From contig MU401789.1 in NCBI GenBank assembly GCA_022579005.1, positions 1-32,152 of the forward strand: a stretch of DNA of 32,152 nt, read 5' to 3'. The stretch is from Poronia punctata (Eukaryota; Ascomycota; Sordariomycetes; Xylariales; Xylariaceae). The first letter of the stretch is position 1; the number at the start of each line of letters is the position of its first letter. This document shows positions 1-12,249 of the stretch, one piece after another. A model generated the notes under the pieces. The model saw only the letters and a program-made list of their open reading frames with translations. It was not told the origin of the DNA and did not search any database. The position numbers and the translations under genes were made by a program.

Positions 1-1552
1 ATAATTTATAAAAGTATTTAATTAGGTTTAAAGTGCTTTATATATTTTTAGTACTTTTTAAGTATAAGTATATATTATATAATAGTTTAAAATATGCGTA
101 GCATATTTTACCTTATTTAAAATAAAGTTACTATGTACTTAGTTACTTAAAGTACTTTTAATACCTTTAGATCTAGGTTATATGCTCTATTTATTATAAT
201 AATAAAGTAGCAGTTACTTTAATATACTTTATAAAAAATTATTATTTTACTGCTTGCTTTAAGCTTTTTATAGTAATAATAAAACTTATATAAAAAGTAT
301 ACTTATTAAAAGTATAGTAGCAAAGTAAAGTTATTTAAAATTGCTAATAAAAGTAAAATATATGCTAATAATAGTTTTAATTTTTTATACTAAAACTTTA
401 TAAATAAATATATTAATATAGTTTAATAGTTAATTATAAAAATTAAGTAGCTTATATTTTTAATAGCTTAATAACGTTAAATAAAAGTATATAGCAAATC
501 TTTAAAATACTAACTATGCTATACTAAAATATATTTAATATAATACTTTTTTTTAAAAAAGTTAAAGTTTTTTTTTTAATTTAGCAAAAAAGTTAAAAAT
601 ATAAAATGCTTAGCATTTTTTATATAGTTTCTTTATTTAAATAGCTAAACTAACTAGCTTTATTAACTTTAAGTATACTTAGTAACTATTAGCAATATAA
701 TACTCAAACTTTTTTTAAATATGCTAAAATAAATAGTAAAAGTTTATTAAACTAATATAAAAAATAAGTAAAGCTAAAATTAAAATAAAGCTTTTTAACT
801 TTAAATACTAAGCTTAATAATATTAAAACTAAGCAAACTTTAGTTATAAAGTACTTTTAAGCTTTTATTTAATTAGTAAACTTATATAAAGTTTTTATTA
901 CTATTATTAAAAAAAGCAAAGTTTATAAATTTTTTATTTAATTTGCTTATAAAAATAATTGCGTTAAAAAAAGGCTTTTTATTAATAGCTTATATAATAT
1001 TATATTATTTTTTTTAGTTTTTAATATAAAAAAAGCATACTATTATAAGTTTTATTATAAGCTTTATAGTGCTTTAGTAAAAGTTAAAAATTATAAACTA
1101 AAATTAACTTTTTAAAATATTATATTTTTATAAGTTAAGCAAAGCTTATTAAAAGTATTTACTATATAACTAAGTTTTAGTTAAGCTAATATGTTTTATT
1201 ATAAAGTTAATAAAACTTTTATTTAGTATATAAGCTAACTTTAACTTATTTATTTTAGTAACTAAAAAAGCTAAGTATAGTATTATATAAATATAAAAAC
1301 ACTTAAAGCAGCTATAGCTAAAAGAAAAAGCTAAATAACTTAATTATATAACTACTAAAAAGCTTTAACAGTTATGTTAAAAGCAGCATACTAAACTTTT
1401 AATAGTACTAAATAATTAAAAATAGCTAATAAAACAGTTTAAGCTTTATATTAATTAAAAGCAGCTATATATATTTTTTTATTTTTATTTTTTATTTTTA
1501 TTTATTTAGCTTTAAAGTGCTAAAGATAGCAACCTTTTTAGCTAAAAAAGAT
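1..1552. other. A+T-rich RIP-saturated DNA, no gene
   Basis: Stop codons occur in all frames at short intervals. Remaining C and G are mostly in AGCT, GCTT and ACT/AGT contexts. A minus-strand Y-A-A...K-A-F reading at 1300-1391 might be a displaced piece of the copia relic; otherwise nothing is recognised. Confidence 0.6.
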
Positions 1553-1850
1553 TGCAATATAATTAGCATATATGCTTATTACGCTTTACGTTATAAAGTA
1601 GCTGCAGTTTTAAAAAGGACTAGCTTGGTTTCTATTTTTATATATATAGCTATTATTTTACGTTACGTTTTAAACTTAAATACCTAATTATTTATTATAT
1701 ATATAATATACTAAGTTATACTTTTTAAAATACTTTTATAAAGCTATAATTAATGTAAAGCCTTTAAAACCTAGTTAATGCGTTTACTTTAGCTAGACCT
1801 CTTTTAGTATAAAGTTAAAGTGATCTTTAGAAATCTTTAATTTTATTATA
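1553..1850 (+). repeat. 300-bp dispersed repeat, copy A
   Basis: Heavily mutated copy. It aligns end to end with copies B (15208), C (17678) and D (26255). Shared landmarks are AATTAGCATATATGCTTATTACG at the start, TATAGCTATTATTTTA in the middle and TTAGCTAGACCTCTTTTAGT near the end. Nearly all differences are C/T or G/A. It abuts the truncated copia reverse transcriptase. Confidence 0.85.
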
Positions 1851-2515
1851 ATAATTAACTTAATTTTCTTTTAGTATGCTTTAATTCTTTTTATAGTTAT
1901 AGTGCTTTTAAATTTTATAAGCTTTTTATATAGTAAAGAAGTAATTAGTATTTAGATTATATTAGCTTAGTAAAAGCGCTTAGCTACCTTTTTAATATAT
2001 TAGTTATAAAGCAAAAAGATTTTTTTTTTTAAATAATACATATTTTAAAAAACTATATTATATTTTTTTAGTTTTTAATTTTATAGCGTCTTTTAATTTT
2101 TTAAATAATTAAAGCTGCTTTATATTTATTTAATTTATTATAAAAAACTAAAAAGTTATTAATATAAAATATAATAAAACCTAATTAATTTTTAATATAT
2201 TATAAGTATAGTTTTTTAAGTAATAGTTTAAGCTTAAGTATTTTAAATATTAACGTAAACTTTTTATATTAAAAACGCAGCAAGGTTTTTAACTTATAAA
2301 GCGCTTTAAGTAGCAATATTACTTTATTTTATTTTATAATTATCTTATTTAATACTTTATATTCTATAAATTTTAATTTGTTGCATATTATATTAAAAAA
2401 TATACTTTTAATATTAAATTATTTAACTTTATAATCTTTTTTAGCTTTAATTGCTATTATAATCTTAAAAGTTATTATTATTAAAGTAGCTATATAAGGT
2501 AATTTAAAGGTTTTT
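1851..2515 (-). pseudogene. Ty1/copia reverse transcriptase relic
   Basis: The minus strand reads, in one frame, a decayed A-T-L...T-F-K...A-I-K-A segment (about 2,430-2,510), F-N-I-K at 2407-2418 (catalytic Asp to Asn), K-A-L-Y-K-L-K ending at about 2287 (family ALYGLKQSP), and Y-I-N-N at 2155-2166 (from YVDD). Next come R-Y-K-I-K-N and W-F-F-K-I segments (family RYEMRDLG, WFLGI), then Y-Q-K-K-I at the far end (family YQxxVGSL). The frame is unbroken by indels. Reading stops where the 300-bp repeat copy A begins, so the RNase H end is cut off or displaced. An echo of the next expected segment (Y-A-A...) may lie at 1300-1391. Confidence 0.8.
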
Positions 2516-4716
2516 ATTTACTATTAATTACTTTATATTATAAGTTATACTTTATATTTTTTAAAAAAACCCTTTTTTATTAAACTTATATATAAATACT
2601 TATTTAAGTAGTAATAGCTTAGTTTTGCTTAATTTTTTAAAAAAAAAATTATTATATTAAGCGTAAGTATTTAAACTAGCTTACGCTTTATGCTTTTTTA
2701 AAATTAGTTTTTAAAAAAGTATATAGTTAAGTTTTTTTACTTTAAAGGTAGCAGCTTAGTAAAGTTATTATAATATATACGCTTTAATAGCGCTATACTA
2801 ATTTGTTTTGCTGTTTTTTATTATACTACTGCTATAAACACTATATACAACGTTTTATACTTATAATTGTTTATATATAAAGTATTTATATATTTTTTAA
2901 AAAATGTTTATAAAGACTTTATAAAGCTATTATTTTTACAAACAAAAATATTTTTTATACTATATAATAGCGTATACTATATAGCTTAACTTATTAAAGT
3001 TGTTTAAGTTATTTAGCTTAACCCTTTTAAGTCTTTAGCTTATTTATAAAGCTAGCAAGTAAATTTTTTATATATATTTATATTTTACTCTAAGTAGCAC
3101 TTTTTTTGTTTTATTTTTAACTTAAAGCTTTATAAATTGCTTTGCTTTACTTTCTTCTTTTTTATTAAAAAATATTTTATTTTTTAATAAAGGTTACTTT
3201 AAATTTTTTATAAAAGTATTAAAAAATTTCTTATAATAATTAGCTTTTTCTTTTTAGTTTTACTAATTTTTTTTTTAACTTTTAATAAGCTTTTTATTTG
3301 CGTTTATAAAAGTACTATTTTTTTTAAAAGTATAGCAAATTATAGCCGCTTTAAAGCTTTTAGTTACTATATTTATATTAGCAAAGCAGCTATTTTTATG
3401 TATTTTAACTATCGTAGTTGTTTTGCTTTTTTTATATATTGCCTTTATATTAGCAGTATAGCTTTTTATATAAATTATAACTATATTATTAGCTTAAAAA
3501 CCTTTGCTTATTATATAAGTGCCTTTTTATATATATTACTTAAAAGCTATTAACTATTACTTAACTGCTTATTTACTTTATTTAGTTGGTTTTAATACTA
3601 TACTTTACTTAAATTAATTTCTTTTGCTTAAACTACTTTTAAATAGCTAGCCTTTTTTATGTTTCCTAAAATATAAGTTTAAATTTAAAAGCTTTGCTTT
3701 TAGTTTAAATTTAATTAAAATAATTAATTTTATTTCTTTGCTTTTTCTTTTTACTGCTATTACTTTTATTACTACTTTTTAAGTAAACAATAGCCTGTTT
3801 TCTATTTATAAAATAGTTAACTACTTATTTTCTAAGCTATTTAACTACTTTATATATAAGCTAATTAATAGCCTTTTTTTTAGTTAGCTAGTTACCCTTT
3901 TTATATTTAACTTAACTGGTTATTTTTTATAGTATATATAGTAAGTATAATAAAAGTACTTAATAAGACTATATTTTAATTCTTTTTAATTTTAAGTAAA
4001 AGTTTAAACATAATTTAAAAGCGCTGCTTTTAAGCTTGTTATATTATACGTTTTTATACTATATTTAATAAAGGTTATATACTTTTTTTATTTAGTCTTT
4101 TTATGCTAACACCTTTTTAAAGTTTTTTGAAAATTGCTTGTTTTAAACTAGCTGTAGTAGCTTAGGCGTTATTAAAAAAAATAAAAGTCTTATTTATAAA
4201 TAAAGTTTTAAAATATTCTTAATTCTTTTAATTAGTTTTTTAGCTACACTTATTTTTAACTTTTACTTTTTAAAGCTTTTAAGTAGCTACACTATATATT
4301 GTTTACTTTTAAGTTAATTAGTTCTTTATAGTGCTTTTTTAAAATATTTTTGCTACTATAGCTACGCTTTAAACTTTTTATTAAATAGTTTATTAATAAA
4401 GTGCAAAAAGATTTAATTAACTTTAGCAAGTTTATATGTTTTTATGCTTATATAAATCTTTTTTTTATATTGTTTAAAGTTAAAAAACTACTATTTATTA
4501 AAAGTAAAATCTTAAATTATAATAACTTCTTTTATAATAAGTATTTATACTTAGTATATATTAAACGCTATATATTTAACTATATAATTAATATATATAT
4601 ATAGCTTACTTTAAATTTTTACTTGTTTTTATTAGCAAAGTAATTTTCCTTTAATAAGTATACTTTATATTTATAAGCTATTATTTCTATTTAGTTAAGC
4701 TAAGCATTACTTATTA
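2516..4716. other. A+T-rich DNA, probably the 5' part of the copia relic; not resolved
   Basis: The stretch is T-biased on the plus strand, as expected if a retroelement lies on the minus strand. It lies where the integrase of the copia relic should be, but no integrase motif could be placed with confidence. Confidence 0.4.
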
Positions 4717-4721
4717 ATACT

Positions 4722-4962
4722 TATTACAATTAGGTTATAAAGAAGGCAAGCCTTTTAAAAGTAACTTAATTTATTAATAAAAATCTTAAAGTAAAAAAAA
4801 AAAAAAGCTTTCAAGATCTTATAAAGTATGCAAACTTATATGCGCACGCTATAGTAAAGCTGCAACTGTTTATAAGTGTAGGATATAGTATTTATAGTTA
4901 AAGAAAATAATAGCTATAGGCTACCTAGTTAGCTATACTGCTATTTAACTAATTTATAACTA
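4722..4962 (-). repeat. Left LTR (3' LTR of the minus-strand gypsy element)
   Basis: It matches 11069-11314 almost throughout. Shared landmarks are an AATTAGGTTATAAA start, a poly-A run near 4794-4806, the TATGCGCACGCTATA block and the AGCTACCTAGTTAGCTATAC block. On the minus strand the outer ends read TA...TA, which fits TG...CA after RIP. A short A-rich tract just inside (minus strand, from 4963) could be a decayed polypurine tract. Confidence 0.82.
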
Positions 4963-5169
4963 CTTTTTATTAAAAGAAATAACTTATTTTAAAGCATATT
5001 TAACTAATATGTTTTACTATCCGTTTTTTTATTATATTTTTATAATAAACTTATTATTGCTTTATTATTGTTTTTATAAAGTTTATTAAACTTGTTTTTC
5101 TTTATTGATTATAGCTATTTAGGTAGTTAAACTAAAGGTTTTATAGCTTTAAAGTATTTTTTATAAAAG

Positions 5170-5262
5170 ATTTTTAGTAATTTTGCGCTGTTTTAAAGTT
5201 TTTAGCTAAATACTATTTTTTATTAGTGTTTTAACCTTTTTAATTAACTTTATATTATAATT
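5170..5262 (-). pseudogene. Chromodomain remnant at the end of gypsy pol
   Basis: In the pol frame the minus strand reads Q-Y-K-V-N-W-K-G-Y (with W and Y codons now stops), then W-Y-L-A-K-N-F-K-T-A about ten residues on. This is the YxVKWKGY...WYPAxNFKNA pattern of the chromodomain carried by chromovirus-type gypsy integrases. In functional elements it steers insertion to methylated-histone chromatin, which would fit the A+T-rich setting. The frame agrees with the integrase: 5260 and 6226 differ by a multiple of three. Confidence 0.7.
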
Positions 5263-5889
5263 TATTATAATATAGTTTTAACGTTTATATTTTTTTAACT
5301 ATAAACTTTTTTTTGCTTATTAGTTTTATAGTTTTTTTATTAAAGTTTTTAAACTTTTGCCTTAGCAAAAGGTTATTTAAATATTTATAATATTAGTTAG
5401 CATAATACTTATTAATTAATTACTATAAGGTTAGCACTTTAAAACTATATATGTTGCTTTTTTATAATAAGATTTAAAATTTTTATTAGGTTATAAAATA
5501 GTTAAGTTTATTAAATAGTTAGTTTATTTACTAAGACTGCTGTTTTTTAATAATAAATATATAGTTTTTTATATTAAAGTTAAGCTTTTTATAGCTTTTA
5601 TTAACTTAGTTTATTATATATTATTATATTTATTATAAGTATGCTTTTATTATATTAACGTATTTTTTAATTTTGCAAGCTTATTATTAAGCATCTTAGC
5701 ATAGCTAGGCTTTTTTTTGCAATAGTTTTTTTATTTTATATTTACTAGTTTTATTTTTTTAGTTAAAATAAAAAAGCATTAAAAATCTTATTTTTACTTT
5801 ATATAGTAAAAGTTTTATAAACTTATATAGTATAGCTACTTAAGCATAGTTTATTATAAATATTTATTTTAACTAATTATTTTAGTAAT

Positions 5890-6240
5890 AGTTAACATAA
5901 AAGCATAGCTATTAGTTTAAGTATTTATTTATAATTTTTACTTATTTTATAAACTTATAATACTTTATTAAAGCTAATATTTAAGTAATTTTAAAGATTT
6001 TAGCTAATTTATTTATAAATGCTAAAATAAATTATAGCTTTTAGTTTAATATTATTATTATAAGTAAACTAAATACTTAAAAAGGTTTTTTATAATATAT
6101 TTAAGCTGCTTATTATATTATTACTTTTATAGTATATAGCATTGTTTAAAACTTTTTACTTAGTTTATTTACTATAACTATAGCGTTATTAAAGCTATAC
6201 TTATTTTTAAGCATTTGCTTAAAGTTAATTATTATATATT
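5890..6240 (-). pseudogene. Integrase core of the gypsy relic, catalytic residues changed by RIP
   Basis: Reading the minus strand from about 6229: I-N-F (from MDF), then A-I-V-I-V-N-K-L-S-K (from the VVVDRLSK-type strand), then the decayed SDRGPQF at 6029-6049 followed by F-I-L-A-F-I-N-K-L. The glutamate codon is AAA at 5936-5938, followed by a decayed NxYLDQRLRPYVNYYQ segment. Every departure inspected is G-to-A or C-to-T on the coding strand. Integrase would insert the DNA copy into the genome; this copy cannot. Confidence 0.9.
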
Positions 6241-9200
6241 ACTATATATAGTTTAGTACTAGCAAAAGTATTATTCTTTTTAGTATTTTATTTTTTAAAA
6301 CCTTTGCTAGTTAGTATTGTAAGTAGTTAAAAATATAATAGTTATAGGTATTTTTAAGCTTAAGCTACTAATATTGTTTAATTATTAATTATTAAGGTCT
6401 TTTTTAAAGTGTGCTATTAATATTTATTTATAAGCTTTTATAATAAGTTTTATTTATAAAAGAAGTAAGTTTAAAACTATTAGCTTTTTTTTATTTATTA
6501 TTAGCTTATTTTATATAGTTTATAAGTTTTTTATTTTTTTAAATTTAAGCAATATTTATACTTTTTGCTAATATATTTATATTTTTAAGTTTTGTTTTAT
6601 TTTTATATAGTATTTTGTTAATAAGCTAGAGGCTTATAAACGTTTTTACTTTTTTTAAAGTTTAAATGTTAATAGTTTAGTAGGCGTCTTGCTTATTTAT
6701 TTTGCTATAAACTTAAAGGATACTAGCTTAAAAAACGTTATATAGCGTTATAGTTTTTTTTTTGCTTTTTATAATATTATATTCTTTTGTTTTTATAACT
6801 TTACTACTACGTTTTTATTTTTTAGTTTATAAGTTATTATAAAGTTATATTTAGCTAATAATATAAACTATTTTAATTATTATAAGTTAAAGTACTATTT
6901 TGTGCTAAAGTATTTTAAAGCTTTATAGTTTTTAATAATTAAAAATAGTTTTTGTTTAGTAGCTAACTAATTTAGCTTTTTACTTTTTTATTACTAGTAC
7001 TACTGCTAGTATTCTTTTATTATAAATATTATAGTTTAGCTTTGCTTTTTTTATTATTTTAAAGTAAAATACTATAAAGTGCTATTTTTTACTTAAGTAA
7101 ATTATAATAAAGTGCTAGCTATTACTTTATTTAATATATTTATTTTTATTTTTATAAGTAGGTTATAGTTATAATAATATAAAAAACAAGCTAAAGTTAG
7201 TGTTTTTTTTTATTTTTAAAACACTTTTTTATAGCGCTTATTTTAAGTAAAAGTTATATTATAGTATGTTAGAGCTATTAATAGTTTTGCTTTTTAGCTA
7301 TATCTATATATAAACTTTTTATAAAATTTATAAAATTTTAAAAATAATCTTATACTTTTTATAGTTATAGCGTTGCTTATTTTTAAACTACTTTAACTTT
7401 AATAAAGTTAATGCTAATACTTTTAGTACTTATTATATACTTTAAAAACTTAGTTTAAATAATATTAAATTTAAATGTTTCAAAGTTTGCTTACAATTTT
7501 ACTTTTTTTAATTATAATAATATTTTTTTTATATGTTTTACTATTTTTTTATTATATAAAAATATATTAAAGTATTATTAACGTAAGCGTAGCAAAATTA
7601 CTTTACGTAGTTAAATAATATATTGTTTATATACTTTTAAAATATTAATAGCTTATTAGTTAAACTAAATAAAAATACTTTATATTTATACCCTTTATAT
7701 TAAGTATAAAATATTATAAGATTTTTTATTTTTACTACTATTTAGATTTAATAAAATGCTTATTATATATTAATTTTAGTAAATATTTTAGCTTTATAAA
7801 TTTGCAAAAAGGTTTTTTTAATTAAAAGTAAAAAGTAATAGTTTTTTTTTATTAAGCTATTAAGCTTTTAATAGTTAACGTAAAAGTGTAGTTTTTTAAT
7901 AGCTTTTTTATAAACAATACTAGTAACGCTTATAAAGTATTGCTTAGCTTTATAAACTTTTTTTAAAAGTAGTTTATAAAGTACTTTTAAATTGCTTTTA
8001 ACTTATTAAAAAACATTTTATATAATAAACTATATTTTAAGTTATTAAATAATTTACTTTTTAAAAATTTTATTAAGTAGTTTACTTTTTGCTATTATAA
8101 AAAAAGCTTGTTTAAGTTTACTTTGCTAAAAGTATATAAAAAATTATAGTATTTAAAAAATATTACTTTTAGCGCTTGTTTTTTTAGTTTTTTGCTTTTT
8201 TTATTAAAAAACTTTTTAACCTTTTACTTTTTAACAATAAAGTTAATTTTTTTTATACTAGTTATTTTAACTTTTTTTTAAATTAGTTAATTTAAACTAT
8301 ATATTAAAATAAAAAGGTAGTAAATAAACAAAGCTTAACTAGTGCTTTTGTTTTATACTAAGCTAATTTTTTTTTTAGTATAAACTTTATATATTTAATA
8401 TTTATTTTTTAAAAAAGCTTTATTTTTAGCGTAGTTTTTTAAGTAGGTTATTTTTTATAGTTATAGTTATAGCTTGTTTTATTTTTTTAATATTAGTTTT
8501 TATAAAGTTTATTTAAAAGTTTTTATTTAGTTTTTTTTTATAAAAACTAGTATTGCTTTGCTTTTTAGCTAGGTAACAGTTTTTTTAAGTATTTATAAAT
8601 AAATATTTTTATTTAAAAAATAATTAAAATTTATAAGTAAAGTTTAAAAAAATATAAGTTAATAGTTTTTTTAGTTTAGTAGCACTTTATATTTAGTAAA
8701 CTATAGTTTTTATAGTATTATATTATATTATATATATAGTACTATTAAAAAATATTTTTAAATATTTATTTATTTACTTAGAAAATAGTTATTAAAATTT
8801 TGCATATTTTCTAGCAACCTTTTTTATTAAATTTAGTTGCTATTTAATAGTTAAAGTTTATAATAGTTTTTAAATTTAAACTAGCTTTAATTTTTATTGC
8901 TAATAGCATATTTATTATTATATATATATTAGCTTTTATATTATTTAAAATATTGTTTGTTTATAAAAAAGATTTATTATTTAATAGTATATAGCTAAAT
9001 ATAAAAAAGTTTTTCTTTATATACTTATTTATTATACTTATTTTTTATACGCATTAATATTTAGTAATACTTTTTTAAATAAAAATTTATTTATTTTAAA
9101 GTTATTTTTTTAAAGTTTGCTTTTTATTTTTATTTCTTTTAAAAAGCGTTAGCATTATAATTATAAGCTATAAAAATTGCTTAAATTTAGGCTTTTTAGT

Positions 9201-11068
9201 ATAAACTATTTTTTTAGTAAATAATTATAAAAAATATATTTTTATTTTTTATAATTAAAGCATTAGCTTTTAATAATAAAAGTCTTTATTTTTTTAGCTA
9301 ATATTTTAAGTTATAGTTATTAAAAAGGTTATAAACTAGGTTTTTTTTTATTATAAAGCTAAACATAGTTTTTTATAATAATATTTAGTTTTGCTAGGTT
9401 TATTTAAATTATTTTAATAATATTATTATTATAAAAGTTGTTTATATTGCTTATAAGCTTTTAAGCTAACGTATGTTTATTTTTTTGCTAAAAAGTATAA
9501 ACTACTTATATATAGTATTAAATAAATATATTAAAATTAATATTATTATTAAAATATTAAACTATAGTTTTATATTATAAACAAGTAACTAGTTTATTAT
9601 AATTTTCTTTTTTTTTTTAGCTTATAAACGTTTTTTATTTATTAGCAAGTTATATAAAGCTATTTTTAAAGTTTTAATAATTAGCTAAGCTTTTTATTTT
9701 TAACTTTTAGTACTTAACTTTAATATATTATTTTTAGTTTATATTTTTATATTTACTTTTTAAATAATTTAAAAGCTTAGTTAGTATATTAATTATATTA
9801 AAGTAGTTATTTTATAAATATACTTATAAGTTTTTAGTTATTATGCTTTTAAAGTATACTTTTATATTAGCTAGTTTAGCTTTATTATTAATAAACTAGT
9901 TTTTATTAGCTTTAAAGCAATTGCGTATATATTATAACTATACTTTAAATATAACTTTATTTTTATTTTATCTTTTTATAAAAAATAAATACTTTTATTT
10001 TTGTAAATTTGCAAAGCTGCACTATTATAGCAGTTAAAGTTATAATATTTTAAAATAAAAATTAGCTATAAGCTAGCAAGTTTACTACTTATTAATTAAT
10101 ATTAATAATTTAACTTTTAAAGCAATTAATTTTTTTATATGCTAATACTAGCTTTTAAGCTATGTAATTTATAATTATATTTTAGTTTAGTACTAGTAAA
10201 AGTATACTTTTATTATAGTTATAACTTTAATTTTTTATTAATTACTTTAAGCGTTATACTTTAGCTTTAAGCTTTATTTTTTTTTAGTTTTAAATAAGTT
10301 ATAAAATAAGCTTAACAAACTAAGTTAGTTTTAGTTTGTTTGCTATTTAATAATAAGCAATGTATTAAGTTAGCTTAGACTTAATAAGTAATTAGTATTA
10401 TAGTTTAAATTTTAAATTTTTAAAATACTATATTAAAATAAGTGCTTATTAAGTTATTAAATGCTTTAATATTTATAGTTTTATTAAACTTAATTTTTTT
10501 TTATTTATTTTTAATAAAAGCTATAAATAAAAAACTAAGTTAATCTATTTTTTTAACGTATAGCTTAGTAAAGGCTTTTATAATATTTTATATTTTTTAA
10601 AAAGAATTTTTAATTATAAATATATATTAAAAAATTTTAAAAGTGCTTTTAATAAAATATTAGTTAAAAACCTAAGCTTGTTTTACTAAAGTATTAAAGG
10701 TTTTTTTATTTTTAAATATTTTTAAAGTTATAGCTTAAAATTTTAGCACTTATTTTTTTAAAAAAATAAAAAACTATAATAAATTATTTATAAGCTTTTA
10801 TTTATAAAATATTATTAATTTTTAAAATAATTTTAATAAAATTACTATTTAAGTATAGTACTTTAGCTAAAGCTTATTGCTTTATAAATATGCGGATCTT
10901 TGCGCGTTTTTTATTTTTTTAAGTTATAATCTTAGTTAATATAAGTAGCTAAAGTATTAGTTTTAGTAAACTAGTAAAGTAATACTACTAAATTAAGTTA
11001 ATTTAATTTAAATTAAATTAGTAAGTTAAAGCAATATACTTTTTAACTTATATTAAAAACGTTAAAAT

Positions 11069-11314
11069 TGTTATAATTAGGTTATAAAAAAAGCAAGGCT
11101 TTTAAAAGTAACTTAATTTATTAATAAAAATGTTAAAGTAAAAAAAAAAAAAAAAAGAGCTTTTAAAACCTTATAAAGTATGTAAACTTATATGCGCACG
11201 CTATAATAAAGCTATAGCTGTTTATAAGTGCAGGCCTTAATATTTACAATTAAAAGAGGTAATAGCTATAAGCTACCTAGTTAGCTATACTGCTATTTAA
11301 CTAATTTATAACTA
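11069..11314 (-). repeat. Right LTR (5' LTR of the minus-strand gypsy element)
   Basis: This is the second copy of the repeat at 4722-4962, in the same orientation, with a longer poly-A run near 11139-11155. On the minus strand it ends ...TATAACA, keeping the canonical CA where the left copy has changed it. The two LTRs differ mostly by C/T and G/A, so they were mutated independently. The inner flank expected to hold the primer-binding site was not recognised. Confidence 0.82.
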
Positions 11315-11632
11315 TACTTTGCTTATTAATAAGATATATTAATAAAAGTAAGAATTAAACTAAATATTAAACTTTTTTAAAAAGCTTATATTATTATATA
11401 CTTTAAACCAGCTTTAGTTATATAACTATATAATAGTTTAATAATTTTAAGCTATAGCTTAATTAAAAAACTTATACTATATAATATAGTTTTAGCTTTT
11501 TTATAACTTTTTTGCTTGCTTATTTAGTTGCTTTAATTAGTTCTTTTATATACTTTAGTAGTGTTTTAATTTTAAATCTTTTATACTATATTTAATAACA
11601 TCTTTAATTATTAATTATAGTTACTGCTTATT

Positions 11633-11700
11633 TATTATTATAATAAAATAGTATTATTATAATAAAATTGTATTATTATAATAAAATAGTATTATTATAA
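11633..11700. repeat. Minisatellite: 19-bp unit, three copies plus a partial
   Basis: Units TATTATTATAATAAAATAG lie at 11633-11651, 11652-11670 (one T difference) and 11671-11689, followed by 11 bases of a fourth. It sits about 320 bp outside the right gypsy LTR. Confidence 0.9.
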
Positions 11701-12249
11701 GCTTATAGCAATACTATACTTAACTTTTAAATATAGTAATTTTAGTAAAGACTTTTTACTAAGTTTTATACTATATTATAAAAGTATATAATATTTTAAA
11801 GTATTTATTTTTAAAAATAAATAACTAAAATGTTTTATTATATTTTTTATTATACTTAAAAAGATTCTAATATACTTTTTAAAATAAATATTTTATATGT
11901 TGCCTTAAAGTTTTTTAAAAAATTACTTTTAATATATAGTTAATTATATAACTTTTATACTTAATATACAATGTTTTCTTAAATCTTTATATCTTTTGCC
12001 TTATAAGCTAAAGCCTTTAGCGCTTTAGCTTTTAAGTGCTTAAATTTAAAATATTATAATGCTTTATTATTTTTTTATAGTTTTAAAAAGTTGTTTAAAA
12101 GTTAAAATGCTTGTTTAGTAGTAGTTACTATTAGCTTAGCTACGCTTATTATAAACTTTTTTATTTAGTTAGTGCTTATTATAAAGTATAATTTAAAGTT
12201 AAAAAAAAATATTATATTAAAAAACAAACTAGGTTGTGCTTACATTATA

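Larger units (their letters stand above)
5110..7872 (-). pseudogene. Ty3/gypsy pol relic: reverse transcriptase, integrase and chromodomain in one frame
   Basis: On the minus strand the RT begins near 7872 with a decayed LNxxxxKNxYPLPLI-type segment, followed by KIFTKINI at about 7768-7796 (from KIFTKIDI). The YxDD active site reads Y-V-N-N at 7574-7585. The integrase, tribe D,D35E, has its acidic residues at 6224-6226, 6044-6046 and 5936-5938, read as Asn, Asn and Lys; the last two are 36 codons apart, as in the family. The segment 6029-6049 reads L-N-*-K-L-*-F where the family has SDRGPQF. A chromodomain remnant lies near 5170-5262. All these points share one frame, so point changes, not indels, killed it. 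The RNase H part (about 6,400-7,400) was not resolved. Confidence 0.88.
4722..11314 (-). mobile_element. RIP-inactivated Ty3/gypsy LTR retrotransposon (chromodomain type), about 6.6 kb, minus strand
   Basis: Two direct repeats of about 240 bp bound the element. Inside, on the minus strand, reverse transcriptase, integrase and chromodomain follow each other in the Ty3/gypsy order, with the integrase nearer the left (3') LTR. The hexamer ATACTT occurs at 4717-4722 and 11314-11319, overlapping the outer LTR bases by one, as for a 5-bp target-site duplication. The differences from functional proteins are those of C-to-T or G-to-A change (Asp to Asn, Glu to Lys, Trp/Gln/Arg to stop). The part expected to hold gag and protease (about 8,000-11,068) could not be read. 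Confidence 0.88.

Noticed and set aside
4401..4604. 67-codon plus-strand open frame
   Set aside because: It consists of Ile/Tyr/Phe/Asn/Lys/Leu forced by A+T-rich DNA. It has no motif and lies antisense to the probable copia relic; likely chance.
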